This document shows positions 54,527 to 63,074 of a stretch of 64,000 nt of DNA, piece after piece (position 1 is the first letter of the stretch; every line of letters begins with the position of its first letter). The notes under the pieces were generated by a model. It saw only the letters and a program-made list of their open reading frames with translations. It was not told the DNA's origin and ran no database searches. Position numbers and translations under genes: made by a program. Source of the stretch: Rubrobacter aplysinae (lineage in GTDB: Bacteria; Actinomycetota; Rubrobacteria; Rubrobacterales; Rubrobacteraceae); assembly GCF_001029505.1 (NCBI RefSeq), contig NZ_LEKH01000005.1:1-64000 (forward strand). Reading direction: 5' to 3'.

Positions 54527-54901
54527 TTAGTTCCCCGCTCCTCCGGGACGATACTCGGCCCAGGTCTTCGGGGTCTCGCTGACGCGCACGGCGGCCACCT
54601 CGGGCCAGCGGTCGGCGGCGAACTCGTAGAGGAACCGCGCTACGTTCTCGGCGCTGGAGACCGTGCCCCCGGGCAGCACGTCGTCCAGGTGCCGGTGGTC
54701 GAGCCGCTCGTCTATAAAGTGCTTCAGAGGGCTAAGCTCGCCGTAGTCGCGGACGAAGCCGTCGGCGTTCAACTCCGCGCTCTCCAGCACGACCTCCACG
54801 ACGTAGTTGTGGCCGTGTATCCGGGCACAGGGATGGCCCTCTGGCAGATGATCCAGCCTATGACTCGCCGAGAACGAGAATTGCTTGGTGATCCGGTACA
54901 T
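54527..54901 (-). CDS. queD: 6-carboxy-5,6,7,8-tetrahydropterin synthase
   Basis: Zinc enzyme for the second step to preQ0. The zinc histidines and catalytic cysteine are in FSASHRLDHLPEGHPCARIHGHNYVVEV. The length of 124 residues is normal. DYGELSPLKHFIDERLDHRHLDDV is also typical. It lies between queC and queE on the same strand. Confidence 0.94.
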   Translation of the reverse strand: MYRITKQFSFSASHRLDHLPEGHPCARIHGHNYVVEVVLESAELNADGFVRDYGELSPLKHFIDERLDHRHLDDVLPGGTVSSAENVARFLYEFAADRWPEVAAVRVSETPKTWAEYRPGGAGN

Positions 54902-54922
54902 GGAGCTATTGTATATGCGGGG

Positions 54923-55642
54923 CTAGGCCCGGTACCGCGTGGGGTCTGGCACTCCGGCTCGGGCGAAGGCTTCCTTGCGCTCGTTGCAGGTGCCGCAGAG
55001 GCCGCAGTGGATGTCTCCGCCCTCGTAGCAGCTCCAGGTCTCCTCGAAGGGCACGCCGAGCCTCGCCCCGGTCCGCACGATGTCTTCCTTACCACCGCTT
55101 ATGAAAGGGGCATAGAGAGACAGGCTCTCGTGGCCGAAGCCCTCGACGGCCCTGGCCTGCATGGCGGCGAACGCCTCGGTGAACTCGGGCCGGCAGTCGG
55201 GGTAGACGTAATGATCGCCGGTGTGCATCGCGGCCGCCACGAGGGCCGAGCCGTCGGTCACGGCGGCGCCGTAGGCTATGGAGAGCATGATCGCGTTCCG
55301 GTTCGGCACCACGGTTATACCCATGTTCTCGGCCGCGTAGTGGCCGTGGGGGACCTCCACGTCGTCGGTCAGGGCGGAGCCGGACAGCAGCCCGCCGACC
55401 CCCCGGATGTCCACCGCGTCGAAGCCGGCCCCGAGCCGTCCGGCGCAGCGCCGGGCATAGTCGAGCTCCTTGCCGTGGCGCTGGCCGTAGTCGAAGGCGA
55501 GCAGGCGCAGCCCGTAGCCCTGACTAGCAAGCAGGTAGGCCAGGGTAACGGAGTCGAGGCCGCCGCTTACGACGGCGACGGCGGTCTCCCCGCTGGCCTC
55601 TCTACCAGCCGCCATGTTCTCCACCGTATTCTCCGGGAGCAA
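54923..55642 (-). CDS. queC: 7-cyano-7-deazaguanine synthase
   Basis: ATP-dependent conversion of 7-carboxy-7-deazaguanine to preQ0. The PP-loop is VVSGGLDSVTLAYLLASQGY. Four zinc cysteines lie in CYEGGDIHCGLCGTCNERKEAF. The length is 239 residues. It heads the que operon after the small DUF3006 gene, only eight bases away. Confidence 0.94.
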   Translation of the reverse strand: MLPENTVENMAAGREASGETAVAVVSGGLDSVTLAYLLASQGYGLRLLAFDYGQRHGKELDYARRCAGRLGAGFDAVDIRGVGGLLSGSALTDDVEVPHGHYAAENMGITVVPNRNAIMLSIAYGAAVTDGSALVAAAMHTGDHYVYPDCRPEFTEAFAAMQARAVEGFGHESLSLYAPFISGGKEDIVRTGARLGVPFEETWSCYEGGDIHCGLCGTCNERKEAFARAGVPDPTRYRA

Positions 55643-55650
55643 TCCGGGGT

Positions 55651-55845
55651 CTAGCCTTCTTCCCTGCCGGGCTCTTTCCAGGCCCCGGCCTCGGTCCGCT
55701 GTGAGAGCGCGAACTCGAAGCGCAGGATGTCGCCCTTCTCCGTGCCCTCGGGCAGCTCGGAGAGCGAGACCTGTAGCTCATCCTCACCCACGAGGAGCCT
55801 TGCCTGATCACCCTCCACATTGTCTACGGTCGCGGTAAGCGCCAA
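55651..55845 (-). CDS. DUF3006 family protein
   Basis: A 64-residue protein that reads VDNVEGDQARLLVGEDELQVSLSELPEGTEKGDILRFEF, the layout of DUF3006 (a small beta-rich family often next to MBL or DNA-processing genes). Function unknown. The start is TTG at 55845. It is the first gene of the que cluster. Confidence 0.75.
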   Translation of the reverse strand: MALTATVDNVEGDQARLLVGEDELQVSLSELPEGTEKGDILRFEFALSQRTEAGAWKEPGREEG

Positions 55846-56177
55846 CTCGTCCGTCCTTCATAATTTGGGTAGTGCACTGGATACGCCGCGACTATTCTAT
55901 GCCACGAACCCGGGTTTGCACGGTGAGCTTTCACGGTTGGCCCGGGTGGGAGCACACGATCCGGTACGGGAAGATGGATCACGATGTCTCGCAGCCGGGT
56001 CCGGAAGGCGGGATCTCTTGCGGAAGGATGAGCTCCCGGCGGCGGACTCCTCTTCGGTGAGGGCAGGGTTCCCGCGCCGGGTCAGTGCACCGCCTTTTCC
56101 CACTTACGAGCCGGGCACGGAAGCGCCGCCAGATACACCCGGCGGCGCTCGGACCCCAGGCGGAGCCGTGCGAAGCT
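55846..56177. other. Gene-free region upstream of the que cluster
   Basis: No gene was recognised here. A 68-codon frame on the minus strand (56103-55897) shows no family resemblance or ribosome-binding site. A possible minus-strand -10 (TAGAAT near 55900) has no convincing -35. No preQ1 riboswitch pattern was found. The left part of the gltA terminator hairpin lies at 56122-56149. Confidence 0.5.
56122..56149 (-). terminator. Hairpin downstream of gltA
   Basis: A perfect nine-base stem (56149-56141 with 56130-56122) with a ten-base loop starts 29 bases after the gltA stop. No T tract follows, so it may act as a 3' end stabiliser or with Rho. Confidence 0.4.
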
Positions 56178-57515
56178 CTACCGCTTGCTCATCGGGACGT
56201 AGTCGGCGTCCCGGGCGCCGGTGTAGATCTGACGCGGGCGGGCGATCTTCATCTCGGAGTCGTTCAGGAGCTCGGTCCACTGGGCGATCCAGCCCGAGGT
56301 CCGCGCCACGGCGAACATCACGGTAAACATGTCGGTCGGGATGCCCATCGCCTCGTAGATCAGGCCCGAGTAGAAGTCCACGTTCGGGTAGAGCTTGCGG
56401 CTGGTGAAGTACTCGTCGTCCAGCGCCCGCTTCTCGAGCTCGATTGCTATATCCAGCCAGGGACTCTGCTTGTTGGTCGCCTCCAGCACCTCGTCCACGT
56501 CGTCGCGGATGATCCTGGCCCGCGGGTCGTAGTTCTTGTACACCCGGTGGCCGAAGCCCATGAGCCGCTCGTCGCCCCGCTTGACGCCTTCGAGGAAGTC
56601 CGGCACGTTCTCCACGGAGCCGATGCGCTGCAGCATCCGCAGCACCGCCACGTTAGCCCCACCGTGCAGCGGCCCGTACAGCCCGGCTACGCCCGCTCCG
56701 ATGGCCGAGTACGGGTCCACCCGGGAAGACCCGGCCACCCTCACGGCGGCGGCCGAGCAGTTCTGCTCGTGATCGGCGTGCAGGATGAACAGCTTGTCGA
56801 GAGCCCTTTCGAGGCGCGGGTCCGGCTCGTAGCGCGGCTCGGCCATCTTGAACAGCATGGAGAGGAAGTTTCCGGCGTAGGAGAGGTCGTTGTCCGGGTA
56901 AACGTACGGCAAACCGAGGCTGCGGCGATAGGAGAACGCGGCGAGGGTCGGGATCTTGGCGATCAGGCGCACCGCCGCCATGTAACGCTCGCGCTCGTCG
57001 TCTATGTTCGCCGCGTCGGGGTAGAAGGTCGAGAGCGCGCCCACGCTGGAGAGGAGCATGCCCATGGGATGGGCGTCGTGCCAGAAGCTGCCCATGTGCT
57101 CCTTGATGTTCTCGTGCACATATGTGTGGTGTGTAATGTCGTGGGCCCACTGATCGTACTGCTCCTGGTTCGGCAGGCTGCCGAAGATGATCATGTACGC
57201 CACCTCTAGATAGGTGGAGTGCTCGCAGAGCTGCTCTATAGGGATTCCCCGATGCTCGAGGATACCCGCGTCGCCGTCTATGTAGGTAACGGCGCTACGA
57301 CAGGCTGCGGTATTGGTAAAGCCCGGATCGTAGGTCATCATTCCGAAATCGTCTTCGGAGACCTTGATCTGGCGCAGGTCCATCGCCCTCACGGTGCCGT
57401 CCGTGACCTCGACGTCATAGCTCTTACCGGTGCGGTTATCCGTTATGGTAAGGCTGTCGTTGCTCTCCGTCGTCGAGTCAGCGCCGCTACCCGTGCTCTG
57501 CAAACCGTCCGTCAC
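56178..57515 (-). CDS. gltA: Citrate synthase
   Basis: Condenses oxaloacetate and acetyl-CoA at the entry of the TCA cycle. The catalytic residues are the His in GPLHGGANVAVLRML, the His in MGFGHRVYKNYDPRA and the Asp in MGIPTDMFTVMFA. TYIDGDAGILEHRGIPIEQL is the N-terminal signature. The chosen start is GTG at 57515, preceded by AAGGAAGGGG (445 residues); a frame open to an ATG at 57572 would add 19 residues. The N-terminal 20-30 residues are low complexity (Ser/Thr/Asp). Confidence 0.95.
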   Translation of the reverse strand: MTDGLQSTGSGADSTTESNDSLTITDNRTGKSYDVEVTDGTVRAMDLRQIKVSEDDFGMMTYDPGFTNTAACRSAVTYIDGDAGILEHRGIPIEQLCEHSTYLEVAYMIIFGSLPNQEQYDQWAHDITHHTYVHENIKEHMGSFWHDAHPMGMLLSSVGALSTFYPDAANIDDERERYMAAVRLIAKIPTLAAFSYRRSLGLPYVYPDNDLSYAGNFLSMLFKMAEPRYEPDPRLERALDKLFILHADHEQNCSAAAVRVAGSSRVDPYSAIGAGVAGLYGPLHGGANVAVLRMLQRIGSVENVPDFLEGVKRGDERLMGFGHRVYKNYDPRARIIRDDVDEVLEATNKQSPWLDIAIELEKRALDDEYFTSRKLYPNVDFYSGLIYEAMGIPTDMFTVMFAVARTSGWIAQWTELLNDSEMKIARPRQIYTGARDADYVPMSKR

Positions 57516-57578
57516 CTCTACCGCCCCTTCCTTAACTTCTTTAAGCCTGCCTCGTCCCTTGGCAGGGAACAAAACTTT

Positions 57579-57612
57579 CGGAGTACCCGGGCTTCAGAAG
57601 CCTTGTACTCCG
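57579..57612 (-). promoter_or_regulatory. Inverted repeat/hairpin in the gltA leader
   Basis: An outer stem (57612-57605 with 57586-57579, eight pairs) encloses an inner stem (57602-57597 with 57595-57590, six pairs). On the minus strand it is followed by AAAGTTTTGTT, somewhat like an intrinsic terminator, 64 bases before the GTG. It may be an attenuator or a protein-binding palindrome. Confidence 0.45.
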
Positions 57613-57993
57613 AGATATCCAACTTACCCAATTATCGCTCACCAACCACAAAACGGAAAGCACCTCCCCCGAACAGACCCCGAACAGACCCCGAATCCCC
57701 CGGTCTGCGGCCACGGGAGTCTCTCCAGAGCCCGGCCGTAACCCAACCATAACCCGGTAAAACACGCCGGAAACACCCGATCTACTGCCACCTAAGCCCG
57801 CTACCAGAAGCAGGCAAACACTCGCCGGCTACCCACCACACCGCCCCCGCCGGCCCAGCTAGAAACCCCAACGTCCGTGCACCTCTCCCGGCTTCTTTTC
57901 CAGCTACCCTTTGGCTCTATTCGAGTGCGCTCCGGCAGCCCGATCGTGACCCGTAAGCAGGCTACCCGGGCGTTGCATAATAATTCTTAAAAC
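57613..57993. other. Gene-free region between gltA and the BCCT transporter
   Basis: No coding sequence, tRNA or repeat was recognised in this 381-base stretch. A poor gltA promoter candidate (TTTCCG, 17 bases, GATAAT, minus strand, near 57660-57635) can be drawn but is not convincing. Confidence 0.4.
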
Positions 57994-58021
57994 TTGAAAC
58001 GGAGTGGCATATCCTTATACT
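57994..58021 (+). promoter_or_regulatory. Sigma-A-type promoter of the BCCT transporter
   Basis: TTGAAA (57994-57999), a 16-base spacer, TATACT (58016-58021). A leader of about 100 bases precedes the ATG at 58131. Confidence 0.6.
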
Positions 58022-58130
58022 GTCCTCTAACTACTTCCCGCTCGGATTCGAGGGATCGCCGTAGGGAAGCCGAATCGGGGACGATTCAGAGCATCGTCCA
58101 GAGATCCCGCAGGCGACCAAAGGAAGGTAC

Positions 58131-59807
58131 ATGGGAAGATTACAGGAGCATTTCAGGCAGCACACCAACCCGCCGGTGTTCTTCATCTCGGCGGCGGTGG
58201 CCATAGCGTTTGTCTTGTGGGGAGTGCTGGCCTCCGGTAGCCTGGGAACCGTGGCGGGAGGCGTGTTCGCCTGGATCGGCGAGTACGCCGGATGGTGGTA
58301 CATGCTAGCCGCGAGCGCCTTCTTGATCGTGGCGCTATTTTTGGCGTTCAGTAAGTTCGGAAGCGTAAAGATGGGCCCGGATGACGCTAGACCAGAGTTC
58401 GGGACTTTCGCGTGGTTCTCGATGCTCTTCACCGCCGGCATGGGCATCGGGCTCGTGTTCTTCGGCGTGAACGAGCCCGTGAGCTTCCTCACGGACCCGG
58501 CCGCTCCGGTCGGCGAACCCGGAACCGCCGGTGCGGCAGTGGAGTCGTTCAGGTATACGCTCTTCCACTGGGGCCTGCATCCGTGGGCGATCTACGTCGT
58601 ACTGGGTGCCGCGCTCGGGTACTTCGCCTTCCGGCGCGGCCTACCTTTGAGGCCTTCCTCGGCTTTGTACCCTCTCATAGGCGATAGGATCCACGGCAGC
58701 GTCGGAAACGTCATAGACATCCTGGCCGTGTTCGGCACCCTGTTCGGCCTGGCCACCTCACTCGGGCTCGGTGCGGGACAGATCTCCGCCGGTCTTAGCA
58801 GCACGCTCGGTACGCCGGACAACGTCTGGGTGCAGGTCGCCGTTATCGCCACGCTGACCCTGATCGCCGTGGGTTCGGTGTTATTCGGCATTGATAAGGG
58901 GATCCGGCGTCTGTCGCTGGGTAACCTCGTTCTGGCTGCCATCCTGGCCGTAGTGGTGTTCGTCGTAGGTCCGACGCTGGTCATACTGCAGTACTTCACC
59001 TCGGGTCTCGGCAACTACCTGCAGACGCTACCGCAGACCAGCTTCAACATGTTCCCCGGAAACGCCGCCGCCCAGGAATGGAACGCCGGCTGGACCATCT
59101 TCTACTGGGGCTGGTGGATGTCGTGGTCACCGTTTGTCGGCATGTTCATCGCCCGCATCTCCTACGGCCTGACCCTGCGTAAGTTCATCGTGGGCGCCAT
59201 GATCGCCCCGACCCTGGCCTCCACTGTGTGGTTCGCCATCTTCGGCGGTGGCGCAATGAGCCTCGTCGTCAGCGGCGGCAACCAGGCCCTCGCGAACGCC
59301 GACAGTACCAGCGCCATGTTCACGTACCTGAGCGCGCTGCCGATAGCCGGAGTCCTCGCGACGGTGCTCTCACTCCTTGCCATCGTGGTAGTGGCCCTGT
59401 TCTTTGCGACTTCCTCGGACTCCGGCTCGTTGGTCGTAGACATCCTCACTAACGGCGGCGACCCGAACCCGGACTGGAAGCAGCGTCTGTTCTGGGCGGT
59501 AGCCGAGGGTACAATAGGCGCGATCCTGCTCGTGGCCGGTACGTTCGCGGGCGGCGATCCACTAAGCGCCCTGCAGTCCGCCTCCGTATCCGCCGGGCTG
59601 CCGTTCTCGATAGTCCTCGTGCTGGTGGCCATAGGTCTCCTAAAGGGACTCTCCGAGGAGAGGGCGGAGCAGGCCGCGCCCGAGCCGGGCAGGTCCGCCA
59701 CTCCTCATCCCGGCGGCGCCCGCACCTCGGGCCGCGCCACCGCGCCCCAGCAGGTGCAGCAGATGAGCTCGGAGAACCCCACGGAAGGCGGAAACCGCAG
59801 CAGCTAG
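58131..59807 (+). CDS. BCCT-family (betaine/carnitine/choline) transporter
   Basis: Secondary transporter for trimethylammonium compounds, mainly glycine betaine, for osmoprotection. The 558-residue protein has about 12 helices. FTAGMGIGLVFFGVNEPV and FYWGWWMSWSPFVGMFIARISYG are the BCCT signature loops. The C-terminus (AEQAAPEPGRSATPHPG.. to the end) is disordered and cytoplasmic, and could serve as an osmosensor as in BetP, though it is less charged. The start at ATG 58131 follows AGGAAGG. Confidence 0.93.
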   Translation: MGRLQEHFRQHTNPPVFFISAAVAIAFVLWGVLASGSLGTVAGGVFAWIGEYAGWWYMLAASAFLIVALFLAFSKFGSVKMGPDDARPEFGTFAWFSMLFTAGMGIGLVFFGVNEPVSFLTDPAAPVGEPGTAGAAVESFRYTLFHWGLHPWAIYVVLGAALGYFAFRRGLPLRPSSALYPLIGDRIHGSVGNVIDILAVFGTLFGLATSLGLGAGQISAGLSSTLGTPDNVWVQVAVIATLTLIAVGSVLFGIDKGIRRLSLGNLVLAAILAVVVFVVGPTLVILQYFTSGLGNYLQTLPQTSFNMFPGNAAAQEWNAGWTIFYWGWWMSWSPFVGMFIARISYGLTLRKFIVGAMIAPTLASTVWFAIFGGGAMSLVVSGGNQALANADSTSAMFTYLSALPIAGVLATVLSLLAIVVVALFFATSSDSGSLVVDILTNGGDPNPDWKQRLFWAVAEGTIGAILLVAGTFAGGDPLSALQSASVSAGLPFSIVLVLVAIGLLKGLSEERAEQAAPEPGRSATPHPGGARTSGRATAPQQVQQMSSENPTEGGNRSS

Positions 59808-59872
59808 CTCATACCGCAGGCGACTACAAGCGGCTACAGGCACGGCGTGCCGGACACGCCGGCTAGAGCTAG

Positions 59873-59916
59873 AGAGACCGCCCGTTGCGCAAAGCGTGCA
59901 ACGGGCGGTCTCTTTC
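59873..59916 (+). terminator. Strong terminator after the BCCT gene
   Basis: A 16-bp perfect stem (59873-59888 with 59898-59913) with a nine-base loop is followed by TTTCC. It lies 66 bases after the transporter stop. Confidence 0.8.
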
Positions 59917-59992
59917 CGTTAAACTCGAAAACGTGGGACACAAGGATGAGTAGTTGCTAGAGGCCGGATCTGGCAGACAGGAGGATTGGGAT

Positions 59993-60454
59993 ATGGCTCG
60001 GAGAAACCCTTTCAGGGGGTTCACGGACCTCATCAGCGAGACAAACCGCGCGACGGAGAACTGGATGACCGGCACTAACGCGTCGTCCGAAGACCCCAAG
60101 CAGGGTCAGGCGACGGCCTGGGCCCCGGTAACGGACATCTTCACCCGGGGCGAAGACATGGTAGTGCGGTGTGACCTGGCGGGCGTGATGCGCGAGGACC
60201 TCGACATCACTCTCTCCAACGGAATCCTCACCATCTCGGGCGAGCGCCGGGTCCCCGAGGACGAACGCGACTCCTCCTTCTACGTTAGCGAGCGCAACTA
60301 CGGGTTCTTCAGGCGCAGCATGAGCCTCCCCGAAGGCGTGGGCGAGAAGGACATAGAGGCGCTGTTCGAGGAAGGCGTTCTGGAGGTCGCGATCACGGGT
60401 GGAGCCCAGCTACCCTCGCCCCGCCGCATCCAGATAGGCGGCTCGGGCACCTAG
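59993..60454 (+). CDS. Small heat-shock protein, Hsp20/alpha-crystallin
   Basis: ATP-independent holdase. The alpha-crystallin domain (about residues 45-140) has PVTDIFTRGEDMVVRCDLAGVMREDLDITLSNGILTISGERR and the GVLEVAITGG strand. The C-terminal I-x-I motif is RRIQIGG, needed for oligomers. The start is ATG at 59993 with AGGAGG upstream (153 residues); the frame is open 39 bases more upstream without a better site. It stands alone between two terminators. Confidence 0.93.
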   Translation: MARRNPFRGFTDLISETNRATENWMTGTNASSEDPKQGQATAWAPVTDIFTRGEDMVVRCDLAGVMREDLDITLSNGILTISGERRVPEDERDSSFYVSERNYGFFRRSMSLPEGVGEKDIEALFEEGVLEVAITGGAQLPSPRRIQIGGSGT

Positions 60455-60499
60455 AGGACATGAAGCTCCGGGTATCAGAGCTTTAGGGTATTCACGGCA

Positions 60500-60535
60500 G
60501 GGGCCAGCTGGCACGGAGTCGGCTGGCCCCTTTTT
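60500..60535 (+). terminator. Rho-independent terminator of the Hsp20 gene
   Basis: A nine-base stem (60500-60508 with 60522-60530), a 13-base loop and a TTTTT run (60531-60535) lie 45 bases after the hsp20 stop. Confidence 0.85.
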
Positions 60536-60597
60536 AACTTTCGAGAGTCGAGCCAGAGTAGGGTCCGCCCCGTGGCGGCAGGCCCGCGCGGCCGCGA

Positions 60598-61140
60598 TTA
60601 TCCGCCGGCCTCGAACATCACCTCACCGGTTTTTACTCTCTTCCTTTTTACGCCGGAGACTCTAAACTCGTCGGCGTTTGCGACCACCACCGGGGTAATC
60701 GGGTCGTAGCCTGTGGAGCGTATGGTCTGGAGATCCATGCAGACTATGGGCCGTCCGGCCTCCACGACGTCACCCTCGGCGGCGAGCTTTTCGAAGCCCT
60801 TGCCGGCAAGCTCTATAGTGTCAAGCCCGAGGTGCACGATCAGCTCCATCCCGCCGCTTCCGCAGTCGGCGAGCAGGCCGAACGCGTGGCCGCCTTCGAA
60901 TAGCTTGGTGAGCCTGCCGGAGACCGGCGCCACCACCTCTCCGCCCTCATCCGGTACTATAGCGGCCCCCTCGCCCGCCATGCCTCCAGAGAACACCTCG
61001 TCGGGCACCTCGCTCAAGGGCACGACACTCCCGCTCACCGGGGCCAAAACCTCCAAGGAAGATCCTTTCTCTACGAGTTCCGGGACGGCGCCCATCATCA
61101 CACGGCGACAGGATTCACGGCACGACCGCGGTATGATCAT
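60598..61140 (-). CDS. crr: PTS glucose-type EIIA component
   Basis: Phosphocarrier that passes phosphate from HPr to an EIIB partner. The family fold is clear: VLAPVSGSVVPLSEVPDEVFSGGMAGEGAAIVPDEGGEVVAPVSGRL, GHAFGL (the His equivalent to 75 in E. coli) and MELIVHLGLDTIEL (the phosphorylated His, equivalent to 90). The first 15-20 residues (MIIPRSCRESCRRVM) are not conserved; the start is probably ATG at 61098. It is not fused to IIB/IIC and no other PTS gene is in the window, so it may serve an EIIBC elsewhere. Confidence 0.92.
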   Translation of the reverse strand: MIIPRSCRESCRRVMMGAVPELVEKGSSLEVLAPVSGSVVPLSEVPDEVFSGGMAGEGAAIVPDEGGEVVAPVSGRLTKLFEGGHAFGLLADCGSGGMELIVHLGLDTIELAGKGFEKLAAEGDVVEAGRPIVCMDLQTIRSTGYDPITPVVVANADEFRVSGVKRKRVKTGEVMFEAGG

Positions 61141-61300
61141 GGCGCAGCCGGGGCACGCCCCTCCACACCGCGCCGCCCCTACAGGCCGGAGACTCTAGCA
61201 TCAACTCCGTCTCCGGTGCAGATAGGGTACATATAGGAGACCACGCGAGGGCCGGTGGCGGGTTCGGGTGTGATCCGTGCTGTAGTAACATCTTCTGCCA

Positions 61301-62986
61301 GTGAGTCCTCCCGCCCGAAAAGTTCCCGTAACGGTAGCTAGAGAGGTGACACCGGCTCTTGCAGGAGCGGCTCTAGCCCTGCTGTTCGCCACGTTGTACC
61401 TGGGTACCCTGGCCCCCACCGTCCTCTACTTCGACTATCCGGAGATGTTCGACTCCGCCATGTTACAGGCCGCGGCTCCGGTGCTCGGCCTCGGTCACCC
61501 GACCGGGTACCCGACGTACATGATGCTGGCCCACCTGTTTACCTACCTACCGGTGGGTGACGCGGCGTACCGGGTCAACCTACTCTCCGCCGTGGCTGGC
61601 GTCGTGGCGGTCGTGCTGGTGTACCTGGTCGGGCTCAGGCTTACCCGGCGCGTCGTCGCGGCCGCGGCCGGTGCGCTCGCGTTCGGGCTCGCGCCCATCT
61701 TCTGGAGCCAGGCAGTTATCGCCGAGGTTTACACGCTGAACGCCGTCTTCATAGCCTCCGTACTGTACGTGTTGCTGGCGTGGCGAGATAGCGGGCGTGA
61801 CCGTCACCTGCTGCTCGCGGTTTTTCTGATGGGGCTCTCGCTAACCCACCACCTGACGAGCGCCCTGATGTTGCCGGCGACGCTGCTCTTCGTGTACCTC
61901 ACGGACCGGAGCCGGTTGCGGAGCGCCGGGCTCTGGATCAGGGGTACAGGGCTCTTCGTCCTCGGGCTGCTGCCATACCTGTATTTGCCGGGCCGGGCCG
62001 CGGCGGACGCCCCGCTCAACGAGGCCGACCCTTCGAGCGTCGAGCGTTTCCTGCTGCTGGTTAGCGGGGGCAGCTTTCTGCTGAAGAACCTGCTCGACGT
62101 CACTGGTAGTGCCCCGGCGGGGTCATCCGGCGGCTCGCGCCCGGATCTATGGCACGGTCTAGGTGAGGCCGGGGCCCGGGCGCTGGAGAGGCTCGCCCCT
62201 ACCGGAGTTTACGTGGTGGGCCAGTTCCCGGCGCTGGTCCTGGTTGCCGGAATAGCGGGGCTCTCGTACCTCCTGGTCACGGACCGGGCTATGGCGGCGA
62301 TGCTGGGCATCCTCTTTCTCGGCTGGCTCGCCCACGCTCTGGCGTATACCGTCTCGGACTTCTACGTGTTCTTTATCCCGGCCTATCTGATCTTCGGTCT
62401 GTTCGTGGCCTGCGGTACGGGACTTCTCATGCGGGAGACGGAATCTCTGACCCGCCGGATGTCTCGCCGGAGCGGCACCGCGCTCGTGGCCGGTCTCTGC
62501 GCGCTCGTGCTCGCCATTCCGCTGGCGCGGGCCCCGGAGACGTACGCCGCAGAGGACCGGAGCGGGGACTACCGGGGGCGCGAGATCCTGGAAACCGTCG
62601 CGGCCCAGGCCGAGCCCGACGCCACCATACTGCACCACCGCAGCTCGCTGTGGTATCTGGTGCTGGTCGAGGAGAGGAGGCGGGATCTCACGCTCGTGGA
62701 CCCATTCGAGACCTCCTGGGTCCGGCAGACCGACCTCGTGTGGCCCGACGACCTGGACGCCGGAGAGTCGGCCTCCCGCTACGGAACGGGGGATCTCTCG
62801 GGCGTGGATTCGGCCAGGATCGCCACCCGTAAAGGCCCCGTCTATCTGCTGAATCAGGGGACGGAGGACGTGGGCGAGTTCCGGGAGGCGGGGTTCAAGG
62901 TAGAGCCGGTGGATGAGAACGGAGTGCTGTACGAGCTAATACCGGGCAAAGGCACCAAGGAAGCACGGGGCGGGCGGTCGTCGTGA
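61301..62986 (+). CDS. DUF2723-family membrane protein (glycosyltransferase-like)
   Basis: A 561-residue polytopic protein with the DUF2723 opening LFATLYLGTLAPTVLYFDYPEMFDSAMLQAAAPVLGLGHPTGYPTYMMLAHLF. These proteins are related to protein O-mannosyltransferases (GT-C fold): about ten helices with a conserved acidic loop after the first helix (the Asp/Glu in FDYPEMFD). Substrate unknown. The soluble C-terminal part (about 425-561) is mixed. It is followed by another membrane glycosyltransferase-like gene on the same strand. Confidence 0.8.
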   Translation: MSPPARKVPVTVAREVTPALAGAALALLFATLYLGTLAPTVLYFDYPEMFDSAMLQAAAPVLGLGHPTGYPTYMMLAHLFTYLPVGDAAYRVNLLSAVAGVVAVVLVYLVGLRLTRRVVAAAAGALAFGLAPIFWSQAVIAEVYTLNAVFIASVLYVLLAWRDSGRDRHLLLAVFLMGLSLTHHLTSALMLPATLLFVYLTDRSRLRSAGLWIRGTGLFVLGLLPYLYLPGRAAADAPLNEADPSSVERFLLLVSGGSFLLKNLLDVTGSAPAGSSGGSRPDLWHGLGEAGARALERLAPTGVYVVGQFPALVLVAGIAGLSYLLVTDRAMAAMLGILFLGWLAHALAYTVSDFYVFFIPAYLIFGLFVACGTGLLMRETESLTRRMSRRSGTALVAGLCALVLAIPLARAPETYAAEDRSGDYRGREILETVAAQAEPDATILHHRSSLWYLVLVEERRRDLTLVDPFETSWVRQTDLVWPDDLDAGESASRYGTGDLSGVDSARIATRKGPVYLLNQGTEDVGEFREAGFKVEPVDENGVLYELIPGKGTKEARGGRSS

Positions 62987-63074
62987 TGATGTCGGGTGTA
63001 TCGCATACACTATCCGGCGACGGTATCCTGGTTACGGCCAGAGACGAGGTTCGCGAAGTTCGCGGGGTAAGACG

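Noticed and set aside
55846-55900. PreQ1 riboswitch upstream of the que genes
   Set aside because: No C-rich loop and A-rich tail pseudoknot pattern near the first que gene start; the gene cluster alone is not evidence.
55897-56103. 68-codon minus-strand frame upstream of DUF3006
   Set aside because: No family pattern, no ribosome-binding site, biased composition (Arg, Ser, Pro).
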